A DNA stretch of 64,000 bases from Mycolicibacterium gilvum (lineage in GTDB: Bacteria; Actinomycetota; Actinomycetes; Mycobacteriales; Mycobacteriaceae), in assembly GCF_900454025.1 (NCBI RefSeq), contig NZ_UGQM01000001.1:1178001-1242000 (forward strand), given 5' to 3'. Below are positions 28,269-37,370 of this stretch, in pieces. Every line of letters begins with the position of its first letter. Position 1 is the stretch's first letter. A model generated the notes under the pieces. The model saw only the letters and a program-made list of their open reading frames with translations. It was not told the DNA's origin and searched no databases. Position numbers and translations under genes: made by a program.

Positions 28269-29781
28269 CACCATGCATCGAGGGCTCGGCGAAGCGGACC
28301 TGCTCGCGGCCATCGAGCAGGCCGCGCGCGAGGAAGCCCAGGCCGGCGCGCGCAGGCTGGCCGCGATCGCCGAGTTGGTCGATCTCACTGTGGACGAGGA
28401 CGACGAACGCGGTATGTGGGCCTTCGATCCGTGGAAGAACGCCGCGTGCCACATCGGGGCCGCCCTGTCGATCAGCGAGCGACGGGCCTCGGCCCAGATG
28501 TGCATTGCGACCGCCCTGCGCTACCGGTTACCTCAGATCGCGGCGCTGTACGTGCAGGGCCGGCTGTCCACCCGATTGATCTCCGAGATCACCTGGCGCA
28601 CCGGCCTGGTCGCCGACGACGTGATCGCGACCGTCGACGCTGCCCTGGCCGGCAAGGCCGAGAAGTGGGGGCCCTTGTCTGAGGACAAGCTGATCGACGC
28701 GATCAACACCGTGATCGCACGCCACGACCCCGACGCGGTGCGGCGCACCAAAGAAGCCCTCAAGAAACGCGATGTGCACATCGGCGCCCACGAGGACACC
28801 GACGACGTCACCACCATCTGGGGGCTGCTGCTGCCGCCCGACGCCGCCGCCTACACCGCGCGCATCGCCGCCCTGGTCAAAGGCCTGTGCGACGCCGATC
28901 CCCGCTCCGCAGGCGAGCGGCGCTCCGATGCGATGGGCGCGATCGGGCGCGGCGAGAACCAGCTGGCGTGCCGGTGCGGATCCCCGAACTGCACCGCCAG
29001 CGGACCCTCGACATCGCCGGTGGTGATCACCGTGATCGCCGATCAGGCCGCCGTCGACACCGCACAGCAGTTGATCGCCGACCAAGACGCCGAGCAGCAG
29101 AACACCACCGCGACAACGGCTGAGCCGACGTGCACCAAGGATCCCGGATCCGCGCTGCTGCCCGGGGCGCAGATCCTGCCGATCCCGGTGCTGGCCGAGG
29201 CGATCCGCTCCGGTGCGAAGATCACACCGCTGTGGCTGCCCGGCCCCGATCCCGAACCGCACTACAGGCCCTCGGCGAAGCTGGCGGCGTTCATCCGCTC
29301 CCGCGACCTGTTCTGCCGCTTCCCCGGCTGCGACGTCCCGGCTGATCGCTGCGACATCGACCACGTCGTGCCCTACCCGTTCGGGCCGACCCACGCGTCG
29401 AACATGCATTGCAAATGCCGAAGCCACCATCTGATGAAAACGTTCTGGGGTGGCCCCGACGGCTGGCGCGAACGACAACTTCCCGACGGCACCGTCTTGT
29501 GGACAACACCAGCCGGCACGACCTACACCACCACCCCCGGCAGCCGGCTGTTCTTCCCCGCCTGGGACACCACTACCGCCGAACTGCCACCGATGACCAC
29601 ACCGCCGCCCGGGGCAGGCCGTGAAATCCAGATGCCCAAACGGCAGAGAAGCCGCGCCGCCGACAGAGCCGCACGCATCAAAGCCGAACGGGAACACAAC
29701 GGCACCCAACGGAACCTCGAAGAACGCCCTCGGCGCGGGCAGCCCCCACCCGACTACGGCAACGACCCACCGCCGTTCTGA
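28261..29781 (+). CDS. 13E12-repeat family protein: DUF222 with HNH endonuclease motif
   Basis: 506 aa. DUF222 covers about 15-330 (AAREEAQAGARRLAAIAEL, WAFDPWKNAACHIGAAL, LISEITWRTGLV). An HNH motif lies near 345-395: CRFPGCDVPADRCDIDHVVPY, then CKCRSHHLMKTFW. The C-terminus is basic and proline-rich. The family occurs in many diverged copies in mycobacterial genomes, and its HNH signature suggests a nuclease; mobility and exact role are unproven. An SOS box overlaps the start, implying induction by DNA damage. The convergent VOC gene ends 14 bp away. Confidence 0.9.
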   Translation: MFDTMHRGLGEADLLAAIEQAAREEAQAGARRLAAIAELVDLTVDEDDERGMWAFDPWKNAACHIGAALSISERRASAQMCIATALRYRLPQIAALYVQGRLSTRLISEITWRTGLVADDVIATVDAALAGKAEKWGPLSEDKLIDAINTVIARHDPDAVRRTKEALKKRDVHIGAHEDTDDVTTIWGLLLPPDAAAYTARIAALVKGLCDADPRSAGERRSDAMGAIGRGENQLACRCGSPNCTASGPSTSPVVITVIADQAAVDTAQQLIADQDAEQQNTTATTAEPTCTKDPGSALLPGAQILPIPVLAEAIRSGAKITPLWLPGPDPEPHYRPSAKLAAFIRSRDLFCRFPGCDVPADRCDIDHVVPYPFGPTHASNMHCKCRSHHLMKTFWGGPDGWRERQLPDGTVLWTTPAGTTYTTTPGSRLFFPAWDTTTAELPPMTTPPPGAGREIQMPKRQRSRAADRAARIKAEREHNGTQRNLEERPRRGQPPPDYGNDPPPF

Positions 29782-29795
29782 CGCTGGGCTTTTGG

Positions 29796-31061
29796 TCAGA
29801 ACTCCCCGAGGTAGAACCGGGCGCCCTGATCGTCGGTGCACAGCGCCGACTTCCCGTACGGCTGCTGCGAGGGTTCCTCGACGACGGTGCCGCCGGCCTC
29901 GCGTACCCGCGCGACCGCGGCGTCGATGTCGGCGACCGTCCACATCGGCACCGTCACCGCGTCGGCATGGCCGCCCGCCGCACCCGACATCGGATGCGTA
30001 CCCACCACACCCCAGCCGTCATCGACCCTGCCGGGCTCATACGTCCAGAACAGCACCCGGCTGTAGAACGCCCTGAACTCCGCCGAATCCGGCACCTGGT
30101 AGGTGATGTAGGACAGCTCGCCCGGGCCGCCGCCGTTGAGCAGGGGCCGCGGCTCGTCGGGCGCCGGCCGGTACACGCCGAACTCGGCTCCCGCCGGATC
30201 GGTGGCGCCCAGCACGGAGCCGAAGTCGAACTCGACGACGTCGTCGACGGTGCCGCCGCCGGCCACGATGCTGTCCCGTGCGCCGTCGAGGTCGGTCACC
30301 GCGTAGCAGCAGAACAGGGTGTGCCGCCCGGGGGCCGTGGTGATCCCGATGCGCTGGCCGGTGTTGGTCACCCGCTGTGTCTCCGGGTCGAACACCCAAC
30401 CCAGCAGGTGGCCGTAGAACGCTGCCGCGCGCTGCGTATCCGGCGTCCGCACCGACACGTAGCCGACGTCGCCGTGCCGGATCGGGACCGGCGCGCCGGT
30501 GATCGGGCCGGTCAGCATCCAGCGGTGGCCGAACGGATCGACGATCGCGGCGGTCCGGGCGCCGTGGTCCTCGTACGGCTCGCGCTGCACGAACGCACCC
30601 GCCGAACGCGCCCGCTCCAGTGTCCCGTCGACAGAAGTCACCGTGAGCATCATGCTCGCCGAGACATGCTGCGAGGAAGGGGCTTTCAGGCCGATCTCGG
30701 GATACTCGTCGGCCAGGTAGAGCGTCGCGCCCGACACGGTCAGCTCTGCGTGGCCGATCCTCCCGTCGTCCATGGTGATCGGAGCGCCGACGACCGATGC
30801 GCCCAGCACGTCGACGTACCAGTCGATCGCGGCTCGGGCATCGGTGACGGTCAGGTAGGGGATCAACCCACCGGAAGTGGGTTCGGTCAGCTCGGCGAGG
30901 ACGGTGTCGGTGCCGCTCATGATGATGTCCTTCGTTCGATCGGGTTGCTGTTCAAAGAGATTCGCCGCCGTCTCCAGCCGCGAGCGCAGGCGGCGCGCGA
31001 ACGCCGGATCGGGGTCGACGGGGAGGTCGCCGCCACGCAACGCGTCCAACGGGTCGGTCAT
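29796..31061 (-). CDS. Three-module VOC (glyoxalase-fold) protein partnered with ECF sigma factor
   Basis: 421 aa. The first ~50 residues (DPLDALRGGDLPVDPDPAFARRL, amphipathic) are separate from three VOC modules: about 68-185 (LIPYLTVTDARAAIDWYVDVLGA to HRWMLTG), 193-300 (VGYVSVRTPDTQRAAAFY to EFGVYRP) and 310-421 (YITYQVPDSAEFRAFYSRVL to RFYLGEF). VOC folds host glyoxalases, dioxygenases and antibiotic-binding proteins; no specific activity can be assigned. ATG 31061 overlaps the sigma factor stop by four bases. An open frame runs further upstream but is the sigma gene's shadow. The N-terminal segment may contact the sigma factor. Confidence 0.83.
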   Translation of the reverse strand: MTDPLDALRGGDLPVDPDPAFARRLRSRLETAANLFEQQPDRTKDIIMSGTDTVLAELTEPTSGGLIPYLTVTDARAAIDWYVDVLGASVVGAPITMDDGRIGHAELTVSGATLYLADEYPEIGLKAPSSQHVSASMMLTVTSVDGTLERARSAGAFVQREPYEDHGARTAAIVDPFGHRWMLTGPITGAPVPIRHGDVGYVSVRTPDTQRAAAFYGHLLGWVFDPETQRVTNTGQRIGITTAPGRHTLFCCYAVTDLDGARDSIVAGGGTVDDVVEFDFGSVLGATDPAGAEFGVYRPAPDEPRPLLNGGGPGELSYITYQVPDSAEFRAFYSRVLFWTYEPGRVDDGWGVVGTHPMSGAAGGHADAVTVPMWTVADIDAAVARVREAGGTVVEEPSQQPYGKSALCTDDQGARFYLGEF

Positions 31062-31612
31062 GACAGTCCTCCTTCCGGTTCGGGGTACATGGCGCGGAAC
31101 GCTCGTCGCGCCCGCACCAGCAACGCCTCGGTCGCGTGCACGGTGCGGCCGATCAGCTCGGCGCATTCGGGCACCGAGCAGCCGTCCATGTACCGCAGCA
31201 CCAGTACGGCGCGGTGCTGGTCGCTCAGCCGGGTCAGCACCTGCTCGGCGACGATCCGGTTCAGTTCGGCGTCCCACTCGTCGGCCGGGTCCGCCGGTTC
31301 GGGGAGCTCCGCGACCGGGGTGGCGAACCGGTCCCGGCGCCGCCGGTAGTGGTCGGCCAACTTGTGCCGGGCCACCCCGATGAGCCACCGCACCGACAGG
31401 TCCGGCGGTGACGGTTTGCGCGCAGCGTCCATCGCCGCCAGGAAGGTCTCCGACGTGAGGTCCTCGGCCGTCCCCCGGTCCCCGCACCGCCTGACGAAGT
31501 ACCCGTACACGGCGGGTAGAGCCTCGTCATACAGCGCGAGCAGTGCTGAGGGAGCGTCTAAGCCCTCTGGTACCGCGCCCTCTGATGCCGCGCCCTCGGA
31601 ATCAGCGCTCAC
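31058..31612 (-). CDS. ECF-type RNA polymerase sigma factor
   Basis: 184 aa. Region 2 is ALYDEALPAVYGYFVRRCGDRGTAEDLTSETFLAA with RWLIGVARHKLADHYRRR; region 4 is LSDQHRAVLVLRYMDGCSVPECAELIGRTVHATEALLVRARRAF, split here by its helix-turn-helix. There is no C-terminal extension and no adjacent typical anti-sigma factor. Instead the gene is coupled to the VOC protein, which could act as its partner or effector. It ends five bases from mftR on the same strand, so mftR read-through could supply transcription. Confidence 0.88.
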   Translation of the reverse strand: MSADSEGAASEGAVPEGLDAPSALLALYDEALPAVYGYFVRRCGDRGTAEDLTSETFLAAMDAARKPSPPDLSVRWLIGVARHKLADHYRRRRDRFATPVAELPEPADPADEWDAELNRIVAEQVLTRLSDQHRAVLVLRYMDGCSVPECAELIGRTVHATEALLVRARRAFRAMYPEPEGGLS

Positions 31613-31616
31613 ACCC

Positions 31617-32243
31617 CTATCGTCGCGCCCCGGGGGCGAACTCCGACACCCCCGATTCCAGACCGGACAGACCGGACGCCAGCAGGTCGAACGCTTCCCC
31701 CAGCGACGACTGCAGGCAGGCCGTCTCGTCGGCCAGCCAGTGCTCGTAGGCCGACAGGGACACGGCGAGCATGGTCCACGCGACGGTCTGCGGCCGCAGG
31801 TCGTCGCCGCCGACGCCGAGCCGGTCGGCCACGAACGCCGCGACGACGGCCCGCCACCCGGCGTACATCGTCATCGAATACGCCTGCAGCGCCTCCGTTT
31901 CGAGGATCAGCCGCATGCGTTGTCGGTGCCGGTCGGGATCGTCGAAATCGTTGAAGGCCAGCAGCGCGGTGCGCAGCGCATCACGGATCGGGACCTCGGG
32001 GTCGAGGTCGGCCAGCAGCGCGCGCATGTGGTCGAGGTGGGCGTCGAAGTCGCCCCACGGCAGCGCGCTCTTGGACGGGTAGTACCGGAACAGCGTCCTG
32101 CGGGCGATGCCCGCGGCGGAGGCGACGTCGTCGACGCTGACGTCGTCGAACCCGCGTGCCATGAACAGGTCGATGGCGACGTCGCTGATGTGCTCCCAGC
32201 TCGTCGACCGACGGCGTCCCACGCGCGGCCTGGCGGCGCTCAT
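31617..32243 (-). CDS. mftR: Mycofactocin locus TetR-family regulator MftR
   Basis: 208 aa. HTH at about 15-62 ([43 protein letters not shown], read across its helices), followed by an alpha-helical ligand domain. Divergent from mftA with 104 bp between starts, it is the repressor of the mycofactocin operon; work on M. smegmatis MftR reports release by long-chain acyl-CoAs. Candidate operators in the shared spacer are annotated separately. Length and location match the family. Confidence 0.92.
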   Translation of the reverse strand: MSAARPRVGRRRSTSWEHISDVAIDLFMARGFDDVSVDDVASAAGIARRTLFRYYPSKSALPWGDFDAHLDHMRALLADLDPEVPIRDALRTALLAFNDFDDPDRHRQRMRLILETEALQAYSMTMYAGWRAVVAAFVADRLGVGGDDLRPQTVAWTMLAVSLSAYEHWLADETACLQSSLGEAFDLLASGLSGLESGVSEFAPGARR

Positions 32244-32287
32244 CGAAACCCCACTTCCGTTTAGGCACTCGATGCCATATTGTGGGC

Positions 32288-32323
32288 GACCTAGGTCACA
32301 ATTGTCGAGACCCTCCCAGGGTC
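32288..32323. promoter_or_regulatory. Two palindromes in the mftR-mftA spacer, candidate MftR operators
   Basis: GACCTAGGTC (32288-32297) is a perfect 10-bp palindrome, flanked by ATTGTG (32279-32284) and its complement CACAAT (32297-32302). GACCCT-CCC-AGGGTC (32309-32323) is a second inverted repeat 11 bp further on and could alternatively be an RNA hairpin in the mftA leader. Both lie between divergent mftR and mftA. Which one MftR binds is not shown by sequence alone. Confidence 0.5.
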
Positions 32324-32347
32324 CGCTCTCCCGGAAAGGTGATTCAC

Positions 32348-32440
32348 ATGGATCAGAATCAGCAGGTCGGCGCCGAGGAACTGGTCACCGAGAGCCTGGT
32401 CGAGGAAGTCTCGATCGACGGGATGTGCGGGGTCTACTGA
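32348..32440 (+). CDS. mftA: Mycofactocin precursor peptide MftA
   Basis: 30-aa ribosomally made precursor. The acidic leader (about 1-22, [15 protein letters not shown]) is followed by the invariant core IDGMCGVY. MftC joins and decarboxylates the terminal Val-Tyr to give the AHDP moiety that becomes the redox cofactor. GGAAAGG ends seven bases before ATG 32348. It is the first gene of mftABCD, with mftB two bases after the stop. The length is typical of the family. Confidence 0.97.
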   Translation: MDQNQQVGAEELVTESLVEEVSIDGMCGVY

Positions 32441-32442
32441 CC

Positions 32443-32733
32443 ATGGCCGCGCCGACCATCACGTTCGATGCCGACCGGAACTGGCGGTTGCACCCGCAGG
32501 TGGCGGTGCGGCCCGAACCGTTCGGCGCGCTGCTCTACCACTTCGGGACCCGCAAGCTCTCGTTCCTGAAGAACCGGACGATCGTCGAGGTGATCAACTC
32601 GCTCTCCGATCACCCCGACGCTCGATCCGCTTGCCGCGCAGCGGGAATCGACGATTCCCAGCTGGCGCCCTACCTCCACGCGCTGGGCGTTCTCGTCCAG
32701 TCGAACATGCTCGTCGCAGGAGAGAACCGATGA
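32443..32733 (+). CDS. mftB: Mycofactocin peptide chaperone MftB
   Basis: 96-aa RiPP recognition element (PqqD-like winged helix). It binds the MftA leader and presents the peptide to MftC. Family stretches: HPQVAVRPEPFGALLYHFGTRKL, split around YHF, then FLKNRTIVEVINSL and YLHALGVLVQSNML. Start ATG 32443 lies two bases after the mftA stop; the longer open frame upstream is not coding. Its stop overlaps the mftC start (ATGA). Confidence 0.95.
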   Translation: MAAPTITFDADRNWRLHPQVAVRPEPFGALLYHFGTRKLSFLKNRTIVEVINSLSDHPDARSACRAAGIDDSQLAPYLHALGVLVQSNMLVAGENR

Positions 32734-33920
32734 CCCTTGCCGCCCCGGTGCCCCGGCTCGTCGACCAGTTCGAGCGCGGTCTGGACGCGCCGATCTGCCT
32801 CACGTGGGAGCTGACCTACGCGTGCAACCTGTCCTGTGTGCACTGCCTGTCCTCGTCGGGGAAGCGTGATCCGCGCGAGCTGTCGACCCAGCAGTGCAAG
32901 GACATCATCGACGAGCTGGAACGCATGCAGGTGTTCTACGTGAACATCGGCGGCGGCGAGCCCACCGTGCGCAGCGACTTCTGGGAGCTCGTCGACTACG
33001 CCACCGAACACCACGTCGGCGTCAAGTTCTCGACCAACGGCGTGCGCATCGACAAGACGGTGGCCGCCAAGCTCGCCGCGAGCGACTACGTCGACGTGCA
33101 GATCTCGCTCGACGGCGCGACCGCCGAGGTCAACGACGCCGTGCGCGGCCCCGGCTCGTTCGCGATGGCCGTGCGGGCCTTGGAGAACCTCAAAGAGGCC
33201 GGCTTCAAAGACGCCAAGATCTCGGTCGTGGTCACCCGCCACAACATTGATCAGCTCGACGACTTCAAGGCTCTCGCCGACACCTACGGCGCGACGCTGC
33301 GCATCACCCGCCTGCGCCCGTCGGGCCGCGGCGCCGACGTGTGGGACGACCTGCACCCAACCGCCGATCAGCAGGTGCAGCTCTACAACTGGCTGGTCGC
33401 CCACGGTGAGCGGGTGCTCACCGGCGACTCGTTCTTCCACCTGTCCGGGCTCGGCGAGCCCGGTGCGCTGGCGGGTCTGAACCTGTGTGGCGCCGGTCGC
33501 GTGGTGTGCCTGATCGACCCGGTCGGCGATGTCTACGCGTGCCCGTTCGCGATCCACGACAAGTTCCTGGCCGGAAACATTCTGACCAGCAACGGTTTTG
33601 AAGACGTGTGGCAGAACTCCGAGCTCTTCCGCGAGCTGCGCGAGCCCCAATCGGCGGGCGCCTGCAGTGGCTGCAACCACTACGACGCGTGCCGCGGCGG
33701 CTGCATGGCCGCGAAGTTCTTCACCGGCCTGCCGATGGACGGTCCCGACCCCGAGTGTGTGCAGGGATACGGCGAACCGGCCCTGGCGGCCGACCGCGAC
33801 AAGCCCAAGTCCAGCGTGGACCATTCCCGCTCCGGCGGTCGTGGCAAGCCGAAAGGCCCGATCCCGCTCACCCTGCTGAGCGCCCCGCCGAAGAAATTCT
33901 GTAACGAAAGTCCGGTGTAG
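32730..33920 (+). CDS. mftC: Mycofactocin radical SAM maturase MftC
   Basis: 396 aa. The radical SAM cluster motif CNLSCVHC gives Cys-32, Cys-36 and Cys-39 (CxxxCxxC). GGGEPT follows for SAM binding. The C-terminal SPASM region carries the auxiliary Fe-S cysteines (LNLCGAGRVVCLIDP, YACPFAIHD, CSGCNHYDACRGGC). It catalyses oxidative decarboxylation of the MftA C-terminal Tyr and then Val-Tyr cross-linking. Translationally coupled to mftB; mftD follows after 7 bp. Confidence 0.97.
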   Translation: MTLAAPVPRLVDQFERGLDAPICLTWELTYACNLSCVHCLSSSGKRDPRELSTQQCKDIIDELERMQVFYVNIGGGEPTVRSDFWELVDYATEHHVGVKFSTNGVRIDKTVAAKLAASDYVDVQISLDGATAEVNDAVRGPGSFAMAVRALENLKEAGFKDAKISVVVTRHNIDQLDDFKALADTYGATLRITRLRPSGRGADVWDDLHPTADQQVQLYNWLVAHGERVLTGDSFFHLSGLGEPGALAGLNLCGAGRVVCLIDPVGDVYACPFAIHDKFLAGNILTSNGFEDVWQNSELFRELREPQSAGACSGCNHYDACRGGCMAAKFFTGLPMDGPDPECVQGYGEPALAADRDKPKSSVDHSRSGGRGKPKGPIPLTLLSAPPKKFCNESPV

Positions 33921-33927
33921 ACCTCCC

Positions 33928-35103
33928 ATGGCACGAGATACCTGGTTCGAGACCGTCGCGATCGCCCAGCAGCGGGCGAAGAAGCGTCTGCCGAAATCCG
34001 CCTATTCGTCGCTGATCTCGGCGAGCGAGAAGGGCGTGTCCGTCTCCGACAACGTCGAGGCGTTCGCCGAGCTCGGCTTCGCACCGCACGTGGTCGGGGC
34101 CACCGACAAGCGCGATATGGCGACAACCGTTATGGGGCAGGACATTCCGCTGCCGGTGATCATCTCTCCGACGGGTGTGCAGGCGGTGCACCCCGACGGC
34201 GAGGTCGCGGTGGCACGGGCCGCCGCGGCGCGCGGCACCGCGATGGGGCTGTCGTCGTTCGCGAGCAAGCCGATGGAGGAAGTGACCGCGGTCAACGACA
34301 AGATCTTCTTCCAGATCTACTGGTTGGGCAGCCGTGACGCGATCGCGGCGCGCATGGAGCGTGCCCGCGCGGCCGGCGCCAAGGGTCTGATCCTGACCAC
34401 CGACTGGAGTTTCTCGCACGGCCGTGACTGGGGGAGCCCCAAGATCCCCGAGCAGATGGACCTCAAGACGATCCTGAAGATGTCGCCCGAGGTCCTGACC
34501 AAGCCGCGCTGGTTCTTCAGTTTCGCCAAGACGCTGCGCCCGCCGGACCTGCGGGTTCCCAATCAGGGCCGCCCCGGCGAGCCCGGTCCGACGTTCTTCG
34601 AGGCGTACGGCGAATGGATGGGGACACCGCCCCCGACCTGGGAGGATGTCGCCTGGCTGCGCGAGCAGTGGGGTGGCCCGTTCCTGCTCAAGGGCCTGGT
34701 GCGGGTCGACGACGCCAAACGCGCTGTGGACGCGGGTGTTTCGGCGATCACGGTGTCCAACCACGGCGGCAACAACCTGGACGGCACCCCGGCGGCGATC
34801 CGCTGCCTGCCGGCCATCGCCGACGCGGTCGGCGATCAGGTCGAGGTTTTGCTGGACGGTGGGATCAGGCGCGGCAGCGACGTCGTCAAGGCCGTTGCTC
34901 TGGGTGCCCGTGCGGTGATGATCGGGCGGGCCTACCTGTGGGGTCTGGCGGCCAACGGGCAGGCCGGTGTGGAGAACGTCCTGGACATCCTCAGCGGCGG
35001 CATCGACTCCGCCCTGCGGGGCCTGGGCAAATCCTCGATCCACGAGCTGACCCCCGAGGACATCCTGGTTCCCGAAGGATTCACCCGGACCCTGGGCGTC
35101 TGA
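33928..35103 (+). CDS. mftD: Mycofactocin FMN-dependent dehydrogenase MftD
   Basis: 391-aa FMN protein of the lactate dehydrogenase/glycolate oxidase family. It converts the AHDP intermediate to premycofactocin by oxidative deamination. Visible: ISPTGVQAVHPDGEVAVARAAA, FQIYWLGSRDA, LTTDWSFSHGRDWG, and the C-terminal flavin phosphate-binding part with ITVSNHGGNNLDGTP (active-site His) and VLLDGGIRRGSDVVKA, RAVMIGRAYLWGL. The last gene before a 102-bp gap that contains two hairpins. Confidence 0.95.
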   Translation: MARDTWFETVAIAQQRAKKRLPKSAYSSLISASEKGVSVSDNVEAFAELGFAPHVVGATDKRDMATTVMGQDIPLPVIISPTGVQAVHPDGEVAVARAAAARGTAMGLSSFASKPMEEVTAVNDKIFFQIYWLGSRDAIAARMERARAAGAKGLILTTDWSFSHGRDWGSPKIPEQMDLKTILKMSPEVLTKPRWFFSFAKTLRPPDLRVPNQGRPGEPGPTFFEAYGEWMGTPPPTWEDVAWLREQWGGPFLLKGLVRVDDAKRAVDAGVSAITVSNHGGNNLDGTPAAIRCLPAIADAVGDQVEVLLDGGIRRGSDVVKAVALGARAVMIGRAYLWGLAANGQAGVENVLDILSGGIDSALRGLGKSSIHELTPEDILVPEGFTRTLGV

Positions 35104-35130
35104 TACGGACGTGGCCACGGGGGCTGGCGT

Positions 35131-35168
35131 GATTTCCCGGCCGGCAAGCACACCGCGGCCGGGAAATC
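35131..35168 (+). terminator. Hairpin between mftD and mftE, possible internal attenuator
   Basis: Perfect 13-bp stem GATTTCCCGGCCG (35131-35143) paired with 35156-35168, with a 12-nt loop, 28 bp after the mftD stop. A second hairpin, GTGCGCC/GGCGCAC (35180-35186 with 35194-35200), ends five bases before the mftE GTG. Neither has a T-run. Together they could lower transcription or translation of mftE-F-G relative to mftA-D. Confidence 0.6.
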
Positions 35169-35205
35169 AACTGCTACCCGTGCGCCAACATTCGGCGCAC
35201 GCCAG

Positions 35206-35961
35206 GTGAATTCGGCCTACCATCGTCGCGTGGTCTTCCCCCGTGAGCTCGGGAACTCGACGTCGAGGCAGTTGCATGACGCGCACGCCATCCACATGCC
35301 CACGCTTGTCGTCCCGGTCGGTTCTACCGAGCAGCACGGACCCCATCTGCCCCTCGACACGGACACCCGGATCGCCACCGCCGTCGCCGACGCCGTCGTC
35401 ACGCGTCTGCGTGCCCGGGATGAATCCCATTGGGTGATGGCACCGGCAATTGCCTACGGTGCCAGCGGAGAACACGAGGGATTCCCGGGCACGATCTCGA
35501 TTGGCACACCGGCACTGGCGGAACTGCTCGTCGAATTCGTCCGCTCGGCCTGCCGGTGGACGCCCCGGGTGGCTTTCGTCAACGGCCACGGCGGTAACGT
35601 CGACGCGCTGCGCCGGGCGGTCACCCAGCTGCGGCACGAGGGGCGTGACGCGGCGTGGTCCCCGTGTGTGGCCGGCAACGCCGACGCCCATGCCGGACAC
35701 ACCGAAACGTCGGTACTGCTCCACCTTTCGCCGGACGCCGTCCGGCAAGAGGAAAGGGTGCCGGGAAACCGCGCCCCGCTGGCGGAGCTGATGCCGCAGA
35801 TGCTCCGTGGGGGAGTCGCGGCGGTGAGTTCGCTGGGGGTCCTGGGGGACCCCACCACCGCGACCGCGGACGAGGGGAGGAGGATCTTTGCCGAGATGGT
35901 GGACGCGTGCGCAGCGCGCGTCGTTCGGTGGGAGCCTGATCGCGGGGGGATGCTGACATGA
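35206..35961 (+). CDS. mftE: Mycofactocin creatininase-family peptidase MftE
   Basis: 251-aa metal-dependent amidohydrolase that cleaves modified MftA to free the AHDP dipeptide product. Metal-binding elements: [42 protein letters not shown] and [12 protein letters not shown]. The start GTG 35206 gives NSAYHRRV, the N-terminus shared by mycobacterial MftE. A hairpin ends just upstream and no clear ribosome site is visible. The stop overlaps mftF ATG by four bases. Confidence 0.94.
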   Translation: MNSAYHRRVVFPRELGNSTSRQLHDAHAIHMPTLVVPVGSTEQHGPHLPLDTDTRIATAVADAVVTRLRARDESHWVMAPAIAYGASGEHEGFPGTISIGTPALAELLVEFVRSACRWTPRVAFVNGHGGNVDALRRAVTQLRHEGRDAAWSPCVAGNADAHAGHTETSVLLHLSPDAVRQEERVPGNRAPLAELMPQMLRGGVAAVSSLGVLGDPTTATADEGRRIFAEMVDACAARVVRWEPDRGGMLT

Positions 35962-37370
35962 CAGGTCCGCGGCTTCCGGACGGCTTCGCCGTCCAGGTGG
36001 ACCGGCGCGTGCGCGTCCTGGGCGAGGGGGCGGCACTGCTCGGCGGCTCGCCGACGCGACTGCTCCGGCTGGCCCCGGCCGCGCAGACCATGCTGCACGG
36101 AGGCAGGCTCGAGGTGCACGACGCCGTCAGCGCGCAACTGGCCCGCACGCTTCTCGACGCCACCGTTGCCCATCCCAGGCCGCTCAGCGGGCCGTCGCAC
36201 CGCGACGTCACCGTCGTTATCCCGGTGCACAACAACGCAACTGGACTGACCCGGCTGGTGGCCGCGCTACGTGGACTGAAGGTCGTCATCGTCGACGACG
36301 GTTCCAGCAGGCCCGTGAACGAGGCGGATTTCGCGTCGGCCGCCTGCGATATCCGGGTGCTGCGGCACTCCAGGCGCAAAGGTCCGTCCGCGGCCCGCAA
36401 CGCCGGGCTTGCGGTGTGCGCCACCGATTTCGTCGCGTTCCTCGATTCCGACGTGGTGCCCCGCAAGGGGTGGCTGGAGGCCCTGCTCGGCCACTTCTGC
36501 GACCCGGCGGTGGCCCTGGTGGCGCCGAGGATCGTCGCCCACGAGCCGTCCGACAACGTCGTGGCCCGCTACGAGGCCGTGCGCTCGTCGCTCGATCTCG
36601 GGTTGCGCGAGGCGCCGGTGATCCCGTTCGGGACGGTGTCCTATGTGCCGAGTGCCGCGATCATCTGCCGGCGCAGCGCCATCCTGGAGATCGGCGGCTT
36701 CGACGAGACGCTGGTCTCCGGCGAGGACGTCGACCTGTGCTGGCGGCTCAATGAATCGGGTGCCCGGCTGCGCTACGAACCGATCGCGATGGTCGGCCAC
36801 GACCACCGCACCGAGCTCCGGAAGTGGTTCGCGCGCAAGTCTTTCTACGGCGGTTCGGCGGCACCGCTGACCATCCGGCACCCGGGGAAGACCGCACCGC
36901 TGGTGATCTCGGGGTGGATGCTGGTGGTCTGGATGCTCGTCGCGGTCGGGTCGGGCATCGGCTACGCCGCCTCGGTCGCCGTCGCCGCCGTCACGGGCCG
37001 GCGGATCGCGAAGTCACTGTCGACCGTGCAGACCGAACCCATGGAGGTGGCCGTGGTGGCCGCGCACGGGTTGTGGTCGGCCGCATTGCAATTGGCGTCG
37101 GCACTGTGCCGCCACTACTGGCCCATCGCGCTGGTCGCCTCGGTGCTGTCCAAGCGCTGCCGCCGGGTCGTGGTGGTGGCCGCGGTGCTCGACGGGGTGT
37201 TCGACTGGGTCACCCGCAACGGCAACGCCGACGAGGACACCAAACGCGTCGGCATCCTGACCTACATCCTGCTCAAGCGCCTCGATGACATCGCCTACGG
37301 GCTGGGTCTGTGGAGCGGTGTCGTCCGTGAGCGCCACGCCGGGGCCCTGAAGCCGCAGATCCGCGCTTGA
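35958..37370 (+). CDS. mftF: Mycofactocin glycosyltransferase MftF
   Basis: 470-aa family 2 glycosyltransferase that adds the beta-1,4-glucan chain to mycofactocin. N-terminal accessory part (1-75), then the GT-A fold: [60 protein letters not shown] (DxD-like), [19 protein letters not shown]. One or two membrane-associated helices follow near 315-345 ([19 protein letters not shown]). It is coupled to mftE (ATGA) and mftG (TTGA). Confidence 0.95.
   Translation: MTGPRLPDGFAVQVDRRVRVLGEGAALLGGSPTRLLRLAPAAQTMLHGGRLEVHDAVSAQLARTLLDATVAHPRPLSGPSHRDVTVVIPVHNNATGLTRLVAALRGLKVVIVDDGSSRPVNEADFASAACDIRVLRHSRRKGPSAARNAGLAVCATDFVAFLDSDVVPRKGWLEALLGHFCDPAVALVAPRIVAHEPSDNVVARYEAVRSSLDLGLREAPVIPFGTVSYVPSAAIICRRSAILEIGGFDETLVSGEDVDLCWRLNESGARLRYEPIAMVGHDHRTELRKWFARKSFYGGSAAPLTIRHPGKTAPLVISGWMLVVWMLVAVGSGIGYAASVAVAAVTGRRIAKSLSTVQTEPMEVAVVAAHGLWSAALQLASALCRHYWPIALVASVLSKRCRRVVVVAAVLDGVFDWVTRNGNADEDTKRVGILTYILLKRLDDIAYGLGLWSGVVRERHAGALKPQIRA

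Noticed and set aside
31062..31487. Upstream extension of the VOC protein
   Set aside because: It lies opposite in frame to the sigma factor coding sequence; ATG 31061 with ATGA overlap fits better.
32279..32302. ATTGTG...CACAAT in the mft promoter as a CRP site
   Set aside because: The half-site spacing (12) does not match the mycobacterial CRP pattern TGTGA-N6-TCACA.
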